Shown: positions 47,462 through 56,806 of the stretch, in pieces
Layout: the number at the start of each line of letters is the position of its first letter
How positions within the stretch are numbered: position 1 is the stretch's first letter
Assembly: GCA_014284505.1 (NCBI GenBank)
Contig: JAAFYY010000001.1
Coordinates: 4,216,001 to 4,280,000, forward strand
Length of the DNA: 64,000 nt
Direction of reading: 5' to 3'
Source: Streptacidiphilus sp. 4-A2
Lineage (GTDB): Bacteria > Actinomycetota > Actinomycetes > Streptomycetales > Streptomycetaceae
Translations under genes and position numbers: made by a program
Notes under the pieces: model-generated
What the model was told of the DNA's origin: nothing
Database searches by the model: none
What the model saw: the letters and a program-made list of their open reading frames with translations, nothing else

Positions 47462-47674
47462 GCAACACCAGCAGCATGGTGATCTGGGTCAAGAGCAGCT
47501 ACAGCAACGGTGACGGCGGCAACTGCATCGAGTGGTCGCCAACCCACCTCGTGGGCAACGGAGTTGTACCCGTGCGCGACAGCAAGGACCCAGAAGGCCC
47601 CGCGCTGCTGTTCCCCCGAAGCCTTCTCTGCCTTCGTCGATGCAGTCAAGTCCGGCCACTTCTACGCTGTCTGA
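47458..47674 (+). CDS. DUF397 (BldB-like) protein (one frameshift)
   Basis: About 72 residues. WVKSSYSNGDGGNCIEWSP and VRDSKDPEGPALLF match DUF397, and it is strikingly similar to the protein at 9295. A base is missing near 47617; the other frame gives EAFSAFVDAVKSGHFYAV. Translationally coupled to the HTH gene. Confidence 0.85.
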
Positions 47675-47733
47675 ACGACAGTCAGCTTGAGGGCGTCCCT
47701 CGTCCGCGAGGGACGCCTGCTGATATCCCAGGG

Positions 47734-48375
47734 CTACCGGTGGGCCGGTTCCGGGGAGTCGGTGGGGTGGCGGGTGGCGGCGGTGCCGAACCAGTCGCCG
47801 CCCTTGCGGGCGGGGTCGTCGGTGCCCCAGTCGCGGCGGCTGCCGGTGAGCCGCTCCATCCTCGGGATGTGCTTGGAGCAGTGCACATAGGCCTCGTGCA
47901 CGGAGACCTCGACCCAGACCGTGGCCCGGCGGCCGGGGACCGGGTCCACCGGCAGGGCCGGGTGGTGTTCGCGCATGTCCTGGTCGGCGACCAGCTGCGC
48001 CTCGCCGTTGACGTGCAGGCCGATGCGGTCCGGGCCGAAGTCCAGGAACAGCAGGCCGATGTGCGGGTTCTCGGTGATGTTGCCGAGTGAGGCCATCACG
48101 CCGTTGCCCCGGTAGTCGGGATAGGCCAGGGTGCGGCGGCCGAGTATCCGCACAAATCCGGCCGGCCCGGCGCGCAGCGAGGAGTCGCAGTGGCCCCCGG
48201 CGTCGGCGGTGGCGATCAGCACCATTTCCTGACGGGTGATGAACTCCCGCATGCGGTGGTTGAGATGGTCGAGCACCTGATCCCGGTAGAAGGCGTCGGC
48301 GCGCCGCACCGTGCCCAGCTCCTCCTGCAACAACCGCTCGCCCAGCGAACCTGTCACCGGCCGGTCGTCTTCCAT
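47734..48375 (-). CDS. Pyridoxamine 5'-phosphate oxidase-fold FMN-binding protein
   Basis: Intact 213 residues. EFITRQEMVLIATADAGGHC, LAYPDYRGNGVMASLGNITE and HIGLLFLDFGPDRIGLHVNG give the split-barrel flavin-binding fold. VHEAYVHCSKHIPRMERLTG is typical of the family branch that acts on unknown substrates, not vitamin B6. Stand-alone gene, minus strand, start ATG 48375. Confidence 0.85.
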   Translation of the reverse strand: MEDDRPVTGSLGERLLQEELGTVRRADAFYRDQVLDHLNHRMREFITRQEMVLIATADAGGHCDSSLRAGPAGFVRILGRRTLAYPDYRGNGVMASLGNITENPHIGLLFLDFGPDRIGLHVNGEAQLVADQDMREHHPALPVDPVPGRRATVWVEVSVHEAYVHCSKHIPRMERLTGSRRDWGTDDPARKGGDWFGTAATRHPTDSPEPAHR

Positions 48376-48544
48376 GCGCGTCCTGTCGTCTAGGTCCTGA
48401 CTCCCCCACGGAATCCCGCCCTGACCCAGGCAAGCTACCGACAGCGCGGCGGGTATGCGGCCAAAAGCCGGAAACCCCCACATCCGGCCGACCGCCGGAG
48501 GTACAGCGACCGTGGCTGTGAGCTGGGCTGGCTGACGGGTGGGG

Positions 48545-49411
48545 TCAGGCTGAACGGTGGAGGCGGTCCTCGCCGGCGAGGACCGCCTCGGCCAGGGCGC
48601 GGACCGCGCTGCGGGGCGTACCGCGACCGGTGGTGAGCACGAACTCGGTGTCGCCGAGATCCGGCAGGCCGGTCGGCTCCGGCAGCGCCCGCAGCCCGGA
48701 GGGGACCAGCCTGCGGCTGTGCACCATCACGCCCAGCCCGGCCAGCGCGGCGGCGGTCATCCCGCTGAGGCTGCCGCTGGTGCAGGCGATCCGCCAGGGG
48801 CGTCCGGCGCGCTCCAGCGCCTCCAGCGCGCGGGCCCGGGTGATGCTCGGCGGCGGGAACACCAGCAGCGGCAGCGGCTGGCCCGGATCGGGGTCCAGCC
48901 GGTAGTCGGGGGCGGCGATCCAGACCAGCCCGTCCCGGCGCACCAGGTGCCCGCCGGTGCTGCCGTCGGCACGCTTGGCGAGGACCAAGTCCAGCCTGCC
49001 GTCGGCGAGTTGCTCGTGCAGGATGCCGCTGAGCCCCACCGTGAGCTCCAGGTCGACATGCGGGTGGCTGCGCCGGAAGGCCCGCAGGATCTGCGGCAGC
49101 TCGGTGAGCACGAAGTCCTCGGAGACGCCGAAGCGCACCCGGCCGCGCACCTGGGTCCGCGCGAAGTGGTTCGCGGCCTGCTCGTGGGCGTCCAGGATCG
49201 AGCGGGCGAAACCGACCATGGCCTCACCCTCGGCGGTCAGCGCGACCGAGTGGGTGTCGCGGACGAACAGCTGCCGCCCGGCCGTCCGCTCCAGCCGCCG
49301 CACATGCTGGCTGACCGTGGACTGCTGCACCCCGAGCCGCCCCGCCGCTCTGGTGAAGCCGCCGGTCTGCGCGACCGCGAGAAAGGATCTGAGCTGCACC
49401 GGGTCGAACAT
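48545..49411 (-). CDS. LysR family regulator
   Basis: Intact 288 residues. HTH: MFDPVQLRSFLAVAQTGGFT, RAAGRLGVQQSTVSQHVRRL, ERTAGRQLFVRDTHSVALT. Effector-binding domain follows with GRVRFGVSEDFVLTELPQIL. Divergent from the symporter gene at 49533, which is the standard LysR arrangement, so it probably controls that gene in response to a transported or related compound. Confidence 0.92.
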   Translation of the reverse strand: MFDPVQLRSFLAVAQTGGFTRAAGRLGVQQSTVSQHVRRLERTAGRQLFVRDTHSVALTAEGEAMVGFARSILDAHEQAANHFARTQVRGRVRFGVSEDFVLTELPQILRAFRRSHPHVDLELTVGLSGILHEQLADGRLDLVLAKRADGSTGGHLVRRDGLVWIAAPDYRLDPDPGQPLPLLVFPPPSITRARALEALERAGRPWRIACTSGSLSGMTAAALAGLGVMVHSRRLVPSGLRALPEPTGLPDLGDTEFVLTTGRGTPRSAVRALAEAVLAGEDRLHRSA

Positions 49412-49532
49412 ACGATCATTCTAAGCGATCATCGTCAACCGTGATGACAGTGAGTCCGGTGAGCGGGATTCACAATCACCGCCCGGGCCCGGAGACTGGG
49501 CACACACCCCCTCACCAGCTGCGGAGACACCC

Positions 49533-50563
49533 GTGCGTCGCCTGCCCGTCGATCCCTACATAGCCTCGCTGCTCGGCACCGTCGGCTTCGCCTGCCTGCT
49601 GCCCGCGCGGGGCATCGCCGCCGTCGGCGTGTCCCACGCCACCACCGCCGCCGTGGCGCTGCTGTTCTTCCTCTACGGCGCGCGACTGTCCACCAGGGAG
49701 GCGGTGGACGGGCTGAAGCAGTGGCGGCTGCACGGGACCGTGTTCGCGGCGACCTTCCTGCTGTTCCCGCTGCTGGGGCTGGGCGCCCGGATCCTGGTGC
49801 CGGAGGTGCTGACCCCGCAGCTGTACCAGGGCGTGCTGTTCCTGTGCCTGCTCCCGTCGACCGTGCAGTCGTCGATCGCCTTCACCACCATCGCCCGGGG
49901 CAACACGGCGGCGGCCGTGTGCAGTGCCAGTTTCTCCAGCCTGTTCGGCATCGTGCTGACACCGCTGCTGGCGGCGGCGCTGCTGAGCACCCAGGGCGGG
50001 GTGTCGGCGGGCGCGGTGCTGGGCATCGTCGGACAGCTGCTGCTGCCCTTTGTCGCCGGGCAGCTCACCCGGCGCTGGACGGCGGGCTGGATGGCCGGGC
50101 ACCGGCAGTCGCTGGGACTGGTCGACCGTGGATCGATCCTGCTGGTGGTCTACGGCGCCTTCAGCGAGGGCGTGGTCGGCGGGATCTGGGGGCGGCTGTC
50201 GCCGCTCGGACTGCTGGAACTGCTGGCGGTGGACGCGACGCTGCTGGCGCTGGTGCTGGCGGCGACCGTGCTCGGCAGTCGGCGGCTGGGCTTCGACCGG
50301 GCCGACCGGATCGTGGTGGTCTTCTGCGGCTCGAAGAAGAGCCTGGCCAGCGGGGTGCCGATGGCGTCCGTGCTGTTCGGCCCGGCGGCCGGGCTGTGGT
50401 GCTGCCGCTGATGCTGTTCCACCAGGTGCAGCTGATGGTCTGCGCGGTCCTGGCCCGGCGCTGGGGCGCGCAGGCGGACGCGGCCCCGGCCGCCGTGCCC
50501 GCACCGCGCGCGCCCGCCGGGGCCGGGGCCGGGGCCGAGCCGGCAGCCGAGCCGGCCGTCTGA
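49533..50563 (+). CDS. Bile acid:sodium symporter family (SBF) transporter (one frameshift)
   Basis: About 343 residues, some ten hydrophobic helices. LLFFLYGARLSTREAVDGLK, FLCLLPSTVQSSIAFTTIAR and GNTAAAVCSASFSSLFGIVL are SBF hallmarks (the two crossover regions). The frame shifts near 50397; the continuation is LPLMLFHQVQLMVCAVLARR with an Ala/Pro-rich tail. Start GTG 49533. Substrate unknown; relatives carry organic anions with Na+. Confidence 0.88.
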
Positions 50564-50594
50564 CCCGGCTGCCCCCGCCCGGGCTCCGCCGGGC

Positions 50595-51320
50595 TCAGTA
50601 CAGCGCGGGCGGGAGCGGGAGCCGGTCGCCCTCGGCCACCCGCAGGTCCGCGCCGTCGGAGCGCCCGGCCAGCCACCCCAGCAGCGCCGACTGCGAGCCC
50701 TCGACCAGCGGACCGCCCGCACCCACGGCATACCGCACCCCGGCGTCGGTGGCGTGCAGCCGCATCGCCGGGGCGTCCGCGCGGCGGTCCAGCGCGGCGA
50801 CGACCCGGGGCAGCAGCTCTTCGGTGAAGCACGGCGGCCACTGTTCGGGGGTGTATCCGGCGGCCAGGTCGACGCAGTGCAGCCGCAGCTCCGCCAGGCG
50901 CGAGTCGGCCACCCGCGCGGCGCGGTGGCGCTGCCCGGCGGTCCAGCGCAGCTCGCGGTCCCAGGCGGCGGGCGGCATCCGCGCGTACTCCTCGGCGAAG
51001 CGGTCGGCGCTCGCACGGACGTCGGCCAGCAGCTCGGCGGCGCCGCGCCCGGCGCCGTCCTCGATCTCCTGCGCCCGGGCCTCCGGACTGGGGTACTCGT
51101 GGGCCTCCACTCCGCTCCGGGCCCAGCTCAGCAGCCGTCGGCCGCCGTCGGCGTTGCGGGCCACATGTGTCAGCACATGGCCCCGGCTCCAGCCGGGGAG
51201 CCGCGAATCCGCGCGCATCGCGGCATCGTCCAGCTCTTCGGCCACGCCCAGCAGGCAGCGGGTCGCCTCGTCGATCCGCACCAGCAGCGCGGCCGGATCG
51301 AATACCTGAAGGTCCGCCAT
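50595..51320 (-). CDS. Maleylpyruvate isomerase family, mycothiol-dependent enzyme (DinB fold)
   Basis: Intact, about 241 residues. LLGVAEELDDAAMRADSRLP, GWSRGHVLTHVARNADGGRR (His metal ligand) and RLAELRLHCVDLAAGYTPEQ (second and third metal ligands) are diagnostic. The C-terminal sterol-carrier-like domain ends DGADLRVAEGDRLPLPPALY. Such enzymes use mycothiol, the actinobacterial thiol; the substrate is unknown. ATG 51320 chosen; GTG 51326 with AGGAGG is an equal alternative. Confidence 0.88.
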   Translation of the reverse strand: MADLQVFDPAALLVRIDEATRCLLGVAEELDDAAMRADSRLPGWSRGHVLTHVARNADGGRRLLSWARSGVEAHEYPSPEARAQEIEDGAGRGAAELLADVRASADRFAEEYARMPPAAWDRELRWTAGQRHRAARVADSRLAELRLHCVDLAAGYTPEQWPPCFTEELLPRVVAALDRRADAPAMRLHATDAGVRYAVGAGGPLVEGSQSALLGWLAGRSDGADLRVAEGDRLPLPPALY

Positions 51321-51373
51321 TTTCACTCGTCCTCCTGACAGTTCCAGCAGGACGACAGCCTTCCAGAGGCCGG

Positions 51374-51992
51374 CTAACGCACGGAACCCTCGTCCCGGGG
51401 GCCTCGTCGGTGTAGGCCTGTTCAGCGGCGGCGGACGGTCCCTGGTCGGGCTCGGCCGGTGTCTGCGGCTTCGCGGACGCGGTGGAGACGACCCGGCGGC
51501 TGACCACCGAGGTGGCGGCGGCGGCGCTGAGGGCGAAGGCGGCCAGCACATAGGCGCTGCGGTCGAGCCGGTGCCGGGTCAGGTGGTCCAGCGAGTAGCG
51601 GCCCGCACCGGCCAGGCCGATCCGGCCGCGCACAGGCCGAGGAACGCGGGGTACTCGTAGCCGCCGCCCTGGGCGAAGAAGCCGTTGGGGGTGTGCACGG
51701 CGATCGCCCCGGCCATGGTGCCCGCCGCCGCTGCCCCGGCGACCGGGGTGGCCAGGCCCAGCGCCAGCAGCGCCCCGCCGCCGGCCTCGCCCAGCCCGGC
51801 GGCGAGCGCGTTCGGCAGACCGGGCCGGAAGCCCATCATCTCCATCGCCCTGGAGGTCCCGTCGATCCCGCCGCCGCCGAACCAGCCGAAGAGCTTCTGG
51901 GAGCCGTGCGCCATCAGTACGCCGCCGGTGCCCAGACGCAGGACGAGCAGACCTAGATCCTTGCGGTTCACGCAGGGCAGCAGACAGGACAT
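51374..51992 (-). CDS. DoxX family membrane protein (frameshifted)
   Basis: About 206 residues. DLGLLVLRLGTGGVLMAHGS, QKLFGWFGGGGIDGTSRAME, and GLGEAGGGALLALGLATPVA are DoxX features; four hydrophobic helices. A shift near 51630 leads to GLAGAGRYSLDHLTRHRLDR and a last helix YVLAAFALSAAAATSV; another near 51395 would bring in the stop TAG at 51374. ATG 51992 (GGAAGG) is in frame with the upstream gene without a stop between. Role: probably membrane quinone/thiol redox, unproven. Confidence 0.8.
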
Positions 51993-53120
51993 GGCGGGGC
52001 CTTCCTCCGGAGGGGGTCTGCGCCCAGTCTCCGGCGCAAGGCCCCGCCCGACCGTTCCTGCTAGCCCATTCGGACCCCGGCCCGCGCGCTCGTCGCGCGG
52101 CCCCTCCTCGCCGGGGAGCCCGTCGGCAGCGGGGAGCCCTTCAGCGGCGGGGAGCCCGTCAGCGGCGGGGAGCCCGTCGGCGGCGGGGAGCCCTTCAGCG
52201 GCGGGGGCCTGGAGCGGCTTGGCCAGGCACACGCACAGCTCGTGCTCCCGGTACAGGCCGAACTTCTGCATCGGCAGGTAGCCCTCGGCGGCGTACAGCG
52301 CCAGCGCCTCCGGCTGCTCGCTGCCGCTGGAGAGGATCATCCGCTGCCGTCCGGCCCGCCGGGCCTCGCCCTCCAGGAAGCGCAGCATCCCCCGGGCCAG
52401 GCCCCGGCCCCGCGCGGAGGGCACGGTGTACATCCGCTTCAGCTCGGCGTCACCGGCGGCCAGCCCGGGCTCGTCCGCCACCCGGGCCCGCCACGCACCG
52501 GTCCCGATCGCGTTGCCGCCCTCGTCGTAGAGCACGGCGAACAGGCCCCCGGGCGGGTCGAACTCGGCCGGGTCGACCGGGCTGGCGTCGATGTCGCCGT
52601 AACGGACGACATACTCCTGCTGCACCTCGGCGATCAGCCGCTGGGCGTCCGGATGGGTGTAACCGACAACTCGTATGTCCACGTCCGCAATGCTATCCGG
52701 CAGGTCAGGAGCGGCCGGGGTCCCGAAGAGCTCGACTAGGTCGGCACGGCCGAACATCCTGGCGGCGTCGGCGGCCGAGGGCAGGCCCGCGTGCGGGTCG
52801 GCGCCACAGTCCAGCAGGGCCTGGACGACCTCGGGCCGGCCCTTGAAGACCGCCCCGGCCAGGGGGGTCTGCTGCTTGTCGTTGGCCCGGTTCGCGTCGG
52901 CGCCGCGGGCGATCAGCACCCGCACCGCCTCGGCATGGCCGTGGTAGGCGGCCAGCATGACCAGGGTGTCGCCGTGGTCGTTGCACAGGTCGGCGGAGAT
53001 CCCGGCGTCCACGAACCCCGCCAGCGCCGCCGCGTCACCGGCGCGGGCCGCGTCGAAGACCCGCCCGGCGAGCTCCACCACCGCGGGGTCGATCTCCTCG
53101 GGCTGCACTGCGTCGCTCAT
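51993..53120 (-). CDS. Ankyrin-repeat/GNAT fusion protein; 3' end unresolved
   Basis: Starts MSDAVQPEEIDPAVVELAGR. Ankyrin repeats at residues 25-125 (NDHGDTLVMLAAYHGHAEAV, DKQQTPLAGAVFKGRPEVVQ). A GNAT domain follows at 150-300 with YTVPSARGRGLARGMLRFLE (motif A) and EALALYAAEGYLPMQKFGLY. Then a repeated L-P-A-A-(D/E)-G tail. The frame then runs, with no stop, straight into the DoxX gene at 51992. In related genomes ankyrin and GNAT parts are usually separate genes, so the fusion or the missing stop may be due to a lost base. Start ATG 53120. Confidence 0.7.
52113..52202. repeat. Five tandem 18-bp units in the ankyrin/GNAT gene
   Basis: GGGGAGCCCGTCGGCAGC and variants at 52113, 52131, 52149, 52167 and 52185, encoding A-A-(D/E)-G-L-P on the minus strand. 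Confidence 0.85.
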
Positions 53121-53616
53121 CGCGTCCCCTGTCCTCAGGTCGTTTGCGGTCGAATGGGTCTGTCGACGAATGGTCTGTCAATAGGTCGACCAAAAGGTCG
53201 CCACCGATACAGGCCACAGATACAGATCGACAAGTCGGCCACCGGAAAGGCCGGTCGCTCGAACCCCGGCCATTGTGCCGGACGGGCCGCGAACGGCACC
53301 GGGTTCTCCAGCACCCGGACAGCACCCCCACAGCACCGGCCCGGACGCCGGTCACCGGACGCCCGCACCACCCGTACGGGCGAACGTGCCGCGCGCCGTC
53401 CGGCGGCGGCAGCGGGGGCGGGACACGATCGGCGCGGGACACGATCGGCCGCGGGCGCGCGCCGCCCCTGACGACAGAGCCGTGTCAGAACCACCCATTT
53501 GCGCACTATGGCATGATCCTACTTTTTGTCACCATATAGATATATTCTGTGAGAATGTTCGGAACGGCCCGGCCAGTCCCCACGGGCCGGTCCGTCCCGA
53601 CCTCTGAGGAGTGCCC
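53121..53616. other. Gene-free divergent region
   Basis: No gene recognised. Contains a perfect 16-bp tandem duplication GCGGGACACGATCGGC at 53418 and 53434, a stretch of AGGTCG-type half-sites (53170-53200), and an AT-rich patch 53510-53560 (ACTTTTTGTCACCATATAG) that is a plausible promoter for the small membrane gene. Confidence 0.5.
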
Positions 53617-53811
53617 GTGATCCTCTCCATCTCCGGAGTCGTCCTGCTCGGCATCATCGTCTTCCTCTTCTTCCGCAAGGACGGGCTGAAGATCTCACAC
53701 GCCCTGGTCTGCGCACTGTTCGGCTTCTACCTGGCCGGGACCGCCGTCGCGCCGAGCATCAAGGCGGGCGGGGCGAGCATCGCCGGCCTCGTCGGCGGCC
53801 TCCACTTCTGA
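53617..53811 (+). CDS. Small two-helix membrane protein (64 aa)
   Basis: GTG 53617 with GAGGAG 5 bases upstream (GTG 53611 is too close). ILSISGVVLLGIIVFLFFRK and ALVCALFGFYLAGTAVAPSI are two membrane helices with DGLKISH between. It directly precedes the FtsK-like gene and is probably its membrane partner in one operon. No known function. Confidence 0.75.
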   Translation: MILSISGVVLLGIIVFLFFRKDGLKISHALVCALFGFYLAGTAVAPSIKAGGASIAGLVGGLHF

Positions 53812-53914
53812 CCGCCGCGCGCCCACCGCCCCACGCCTCCCGCACTGCCGTGCCGGCCCCGCGCCGGCTCCCCCCGCCCGCACCGCCGTCCCAGCACCGC
53901 TGCCGGAGATCCCC

Positions 53915-55572
53915 ATGACCTTCACCGAGCAACTCGCCCGCGGGCGCGACCTGGCCCGCACCGCGGGCGATCACGCCGCCGACATGTTCGGCCCGCTGAT
54001 CACCATCGGCCGGGGCCTGCGCGCGCACGGCCAGTGGACCGTGAAGAAGTGGAACGACACCCCGAAGGACAAGCGCGGCCCGGCCGCGCTGGTGGTGGTC
54101 GCCGTCGGCGCCGCGGTCGCGCTGCTCCCGTACGGTCCGCTGCTGGCGCTGCTGTCGCTGATGGGCAGCGCCGCCTGGATCGGGCGGGAGAAGGCGCCCG
54201 CGGCCGAGCCCGCGCCGGACACCACCCTGCTCAAGCTGGCCGCGATCTACACCGCGCTCACCCCCTACCTGATCCACGAGTCCGACCCGAACCCGCTCTA
54301 CAGCCACGGCGGCGACTTCAAGGACGCCTTCGGCAGCTGGGAGTTCGACGCGGAGGGCCGGCTGGTGGCGCTGGACCTGCGCTACCCCGCCTACTTCACC
54401 GACACCGAGCCGCATGCCCGGGCCCGGATCGAGCACGTGATCCACAGCAAGGCGGGCCGCAGCCGCGAATACCGCTTCTCCTGGGACGAGGAGACCAACC
54501 ATCTCCAGGTCACCGCGCTCGCCCCGCTGCCCACCGACATCGTCGCCCAGCGCTTCGTCACCGCCCAGGGCGAGCTGGTGCTCGGCTTCACCGACACCAC
54601 CAGCACCAACCGGATGATCCCGGTGCACCAGGGCACCGGCACCACGCACCAGCCGCCGGTGCTGTGGCGCACCGGGCCGCGCTCCACCGAGCCGCACCTG
54701 CTGGCGCTGGGCACGCACGGCCACGGCACCTCCAGCCTGCTGCGCTCACTGGCGCTCCAGGTGCTCCCCTACGCCGACGTCGTGGTGCTGGACGGCGCGG
54801 GCAGCGGCGAGCACGCCTGCCTGGTCGGCCGTCCGGGCGTGCACACCGTGGAGACCAGCCTGCACGGCGCGCTGGCCGCGCTGGAGTGGGCCGCCAACGA
54901 GACCCAGCGCCGCCTGGACGCCCACAACCTGGCCAAGCGCACCGGCACCCCGCCCCCGGCGGACGCGGTGCGGCCGTTGTGGCTGCTGCTCGACCATCCG
55001 GCCGAGCTCAGCGAGCTGGCCCAGGCGGAGCAGCAGCGGACCCGCAGGATCTGCTGGAGACCGCGCTGCGGCACGGCCGCACCGCCCATGTCACCGTCGT
55101 CGTCGCCGAGTACCTGGACGCCCTGGACCGGCTCAAGCCCACCCTGCGCTCGTCCACCCGGGCCCGGCTGGTGCTCGGCCCGCTGGATCCGGACCTGGCG
55201 CCGGAGGCGCTCGGCACGCCGCTGGACATCACCCCGTCCAGCCACACACCGCCCGGACGCGGCTACGCCCGGCTGGGCAACCAGCCGCCGGTGCGGATCC
55301 AGGTCCCGGCGACGCCGGACCCGCTGGACGAGGAGACCCCGGACAACCAGCGGGACGCGGTGATCGCGCTGCTCCCGCACGCCGACACCCGCACCGAGGC
55401 CGCCGTGCAGGCCGGGCCGCAGGCACCGGAAGGCCCCTCACTGACCAAGACCCTGCCGCGGGTGCAGGACCTGGTCCAGGAGCTGGCCCAGGAGCAGCTG
55501 CCGCCGGAGGCCCCGGAGGAGCGCACCGGCGAGATCGAGCAGCCCAGCACCCCGGTGCTGCGCTTCCGCTGA
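53915..55572 (+). CDS. FtsK/SpoIIIE-like membrane protein with degenerate ATP site (one frameshift)
   Basis: About 552 residues. One membrane segment (ALVVVAVGAAVALLPYGPLL). The region RTGPRSTEPHLLALGTHGHG has the position of a Walker A but reads G-T-H-G-H-G-T-S-S, lacking the Lys. VVVLDGAGSGEHACLVGRPG resembles Walker B. The frame shifts near 55050; the continuation LLETALRHGRTAHVTVVVAE and PEALGTPLDI is typical of the DNA-translocase-like family in Streptomyces. Probably not an active ATPase; may be a structural homologue. ATG 53915 (CGGAGAT). Ends with a disordered acidic tail. Confidence 0.75.
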
Positions 55573-55638
55573 CACCCGCCCGGCCGCCCGGGCGCCCGCC
55601 CCGGTCGCGCCTGAACGCCCCCGAGCCGCCCCTCCGAA

Positions 55639-55674
55639 CCGCCCCCGGACCGCTGCCGACCGGTCCGGGGGCGG
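55639..55674. terminator. Bidirectional terminator hairpin
   Basis: Perfect 14-bp stem CCGCCCCCGGACCG (55639-55652) / CGGTCCGGGGGCGG (55661-55674), touching the stop codon of the minus-strand gene and between converging genes. Confidence 0.8.
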
Positions 55675-56354
55675 TCAGGGCCAGAGCAAGGTGCGGGTCC
55701 AGCTCGCCGGACCCGCGAGCGGTCCGTTGCGGACATAGAGCAGCCGGATGTGTCTGCGGTCCCGGTCGCCCTGCCAGAACTCCACCTCCCGGGCCAGCAG
55801 CCGGTAGACGGTGTGGCCGGGGGCGACCGCGTCCGGGGCGTCCTCCAGCAGCGCCTCCGCGGCCCGGACGGCCGCGTCGTAGGCGGTCATCGAGCCCAGC
55901 GGCTCGCTCTGCCGGCCGACCAGGCCGGCCACCCTGGACGCGGGCGAACGACTCAGGAACTCGGTCGCGGACACCTGCGGCGACTCCTGCTCGACCCGCC
56001 CCGGATCCGGATCTGGCGGCCCTGCGGCGGCCAGTAGACGGTCATCGCCGCCTCCGGCCGGACCGCCAGCTGCTGTCCCTTGGGGCTGTCCGCGTCCGCC
56101 GCGAACACCCACGCCCCGGCGTGCGGATCCACATCGCGCAGCACCAGCACCCGGGCGTCCGGCGAGCCGTCGGCGTCCACCGTGGACAGGGTGACCACCT
56201 GCGGATCGGCCACCGCGGCGGCCACCGCCTCGGTCAGCCACTCGACGAACAGCTGCCCGGCCCCGGCCGGTGCCCGGTCGGGGTCGAACGACGGCAGCGG
56301 GTGATCCATGGGTGGGCGGCCCAGGAGCAGGTCGGCCACGGGTCTGTCGGGCAT
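55675..56354 (-). CDS. pdxH: Pyridoxamine 5'-phosphate oxidase, PdxH type (one frameshift)
   Basis: About 226 residues. QVVTLSTVDADGSPDARVLV, WVFAADADSPKGQQLAVRPE, AAMTVYWPPQGRQIRIRG and, after a shift near 56005, SATEFLSRSPASRVAGLVGR and VYRLLAREVEFWQGDRDRRH. FMN- and PLP-binding segments are in the right order. It would oxidise PNP/PMP to PLP, but the family has other members, so the symbol is provisional. Start ATG 56354. Confidence 0.75.
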
Positions 56355-56806
56355 GAGCGGGGATTCCCTTCGGAGCGCCGTTCCGTGATCACTGGCAAGG
56401 CTGATCACTATCTGTGAGGTTACCCATCGGACGCGCACATGCGGACGGCATACTTGCCCGCCACGGCCGGGCGAGTGGGCGGCGGGCACACCGCAGTCAG
56501 CACTTCGGGTGGCGCCGCGACGGCCGGCACCGGTTCCGCCTTTGGGGTAGTTCCGCGCCCCCGGCCGCATCCCCGGCCGCACCGCCCACGCGGTGACATG
56601 TCGCAGGTCTTCGGCCACCTAGGGTGACATTCGCCTCCAGATGTGACAATTCGGGCAAGGGTGGGTACAAACAGGGGCGGCACGACGGAAGACGCTCCCC
56701 GGAGGATCAGCCTCCCGGGAATCTTCGACGGCTGCCGCACGTTGCACAGACCGACGAAGACAGCGACATCCAGTCCTGTGGGCCATAAGCCCGGGAGGCA
56801 CGATTC
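56355..56806. other. Divergent region upstream of rbpA
   Basis: No gene recognised. It contains the SigR-type promoter for rbpA (56718-56743). A plus-strand frame at 56439-56627 lacks a ribosome binding site and is not believed. Confidence 0.5.
56718..56743 (+). promoter_or_regulatory. Probable SigR-type promoter of rbpA
   Basis: GGAAT at 56718-56722 and GTT at 56741-56743 with an 18-base spacer, matching the SigR consensus GGAAT-N18/19-GTT. rbpA is a known member of the oxidative-stress (SigR) regulon in Streptomyces. It lies 64 bases upstream of the start codon. Confidence 0.65.

Noticed and set aside
52113..52202. Regular 18-bp repeats as a possible CRISPR array
   Set aside because: Units are contiguous without spacers and lie in frame inside a coding region.
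53617..55572. Integrated conjugative element (FtsK-like gene and small membrane protein)
   Set aside because: No integrase, replication or attachment repeats; neighbours are conserved core genes and the Walker A is degenerate.
56439..56627. Small plus-strand frame upstream of rbpA
   Set aside because: No ribosome binding site, Pro/Arg-rich composition like random high-GC frames, and overlaps the promoter region.
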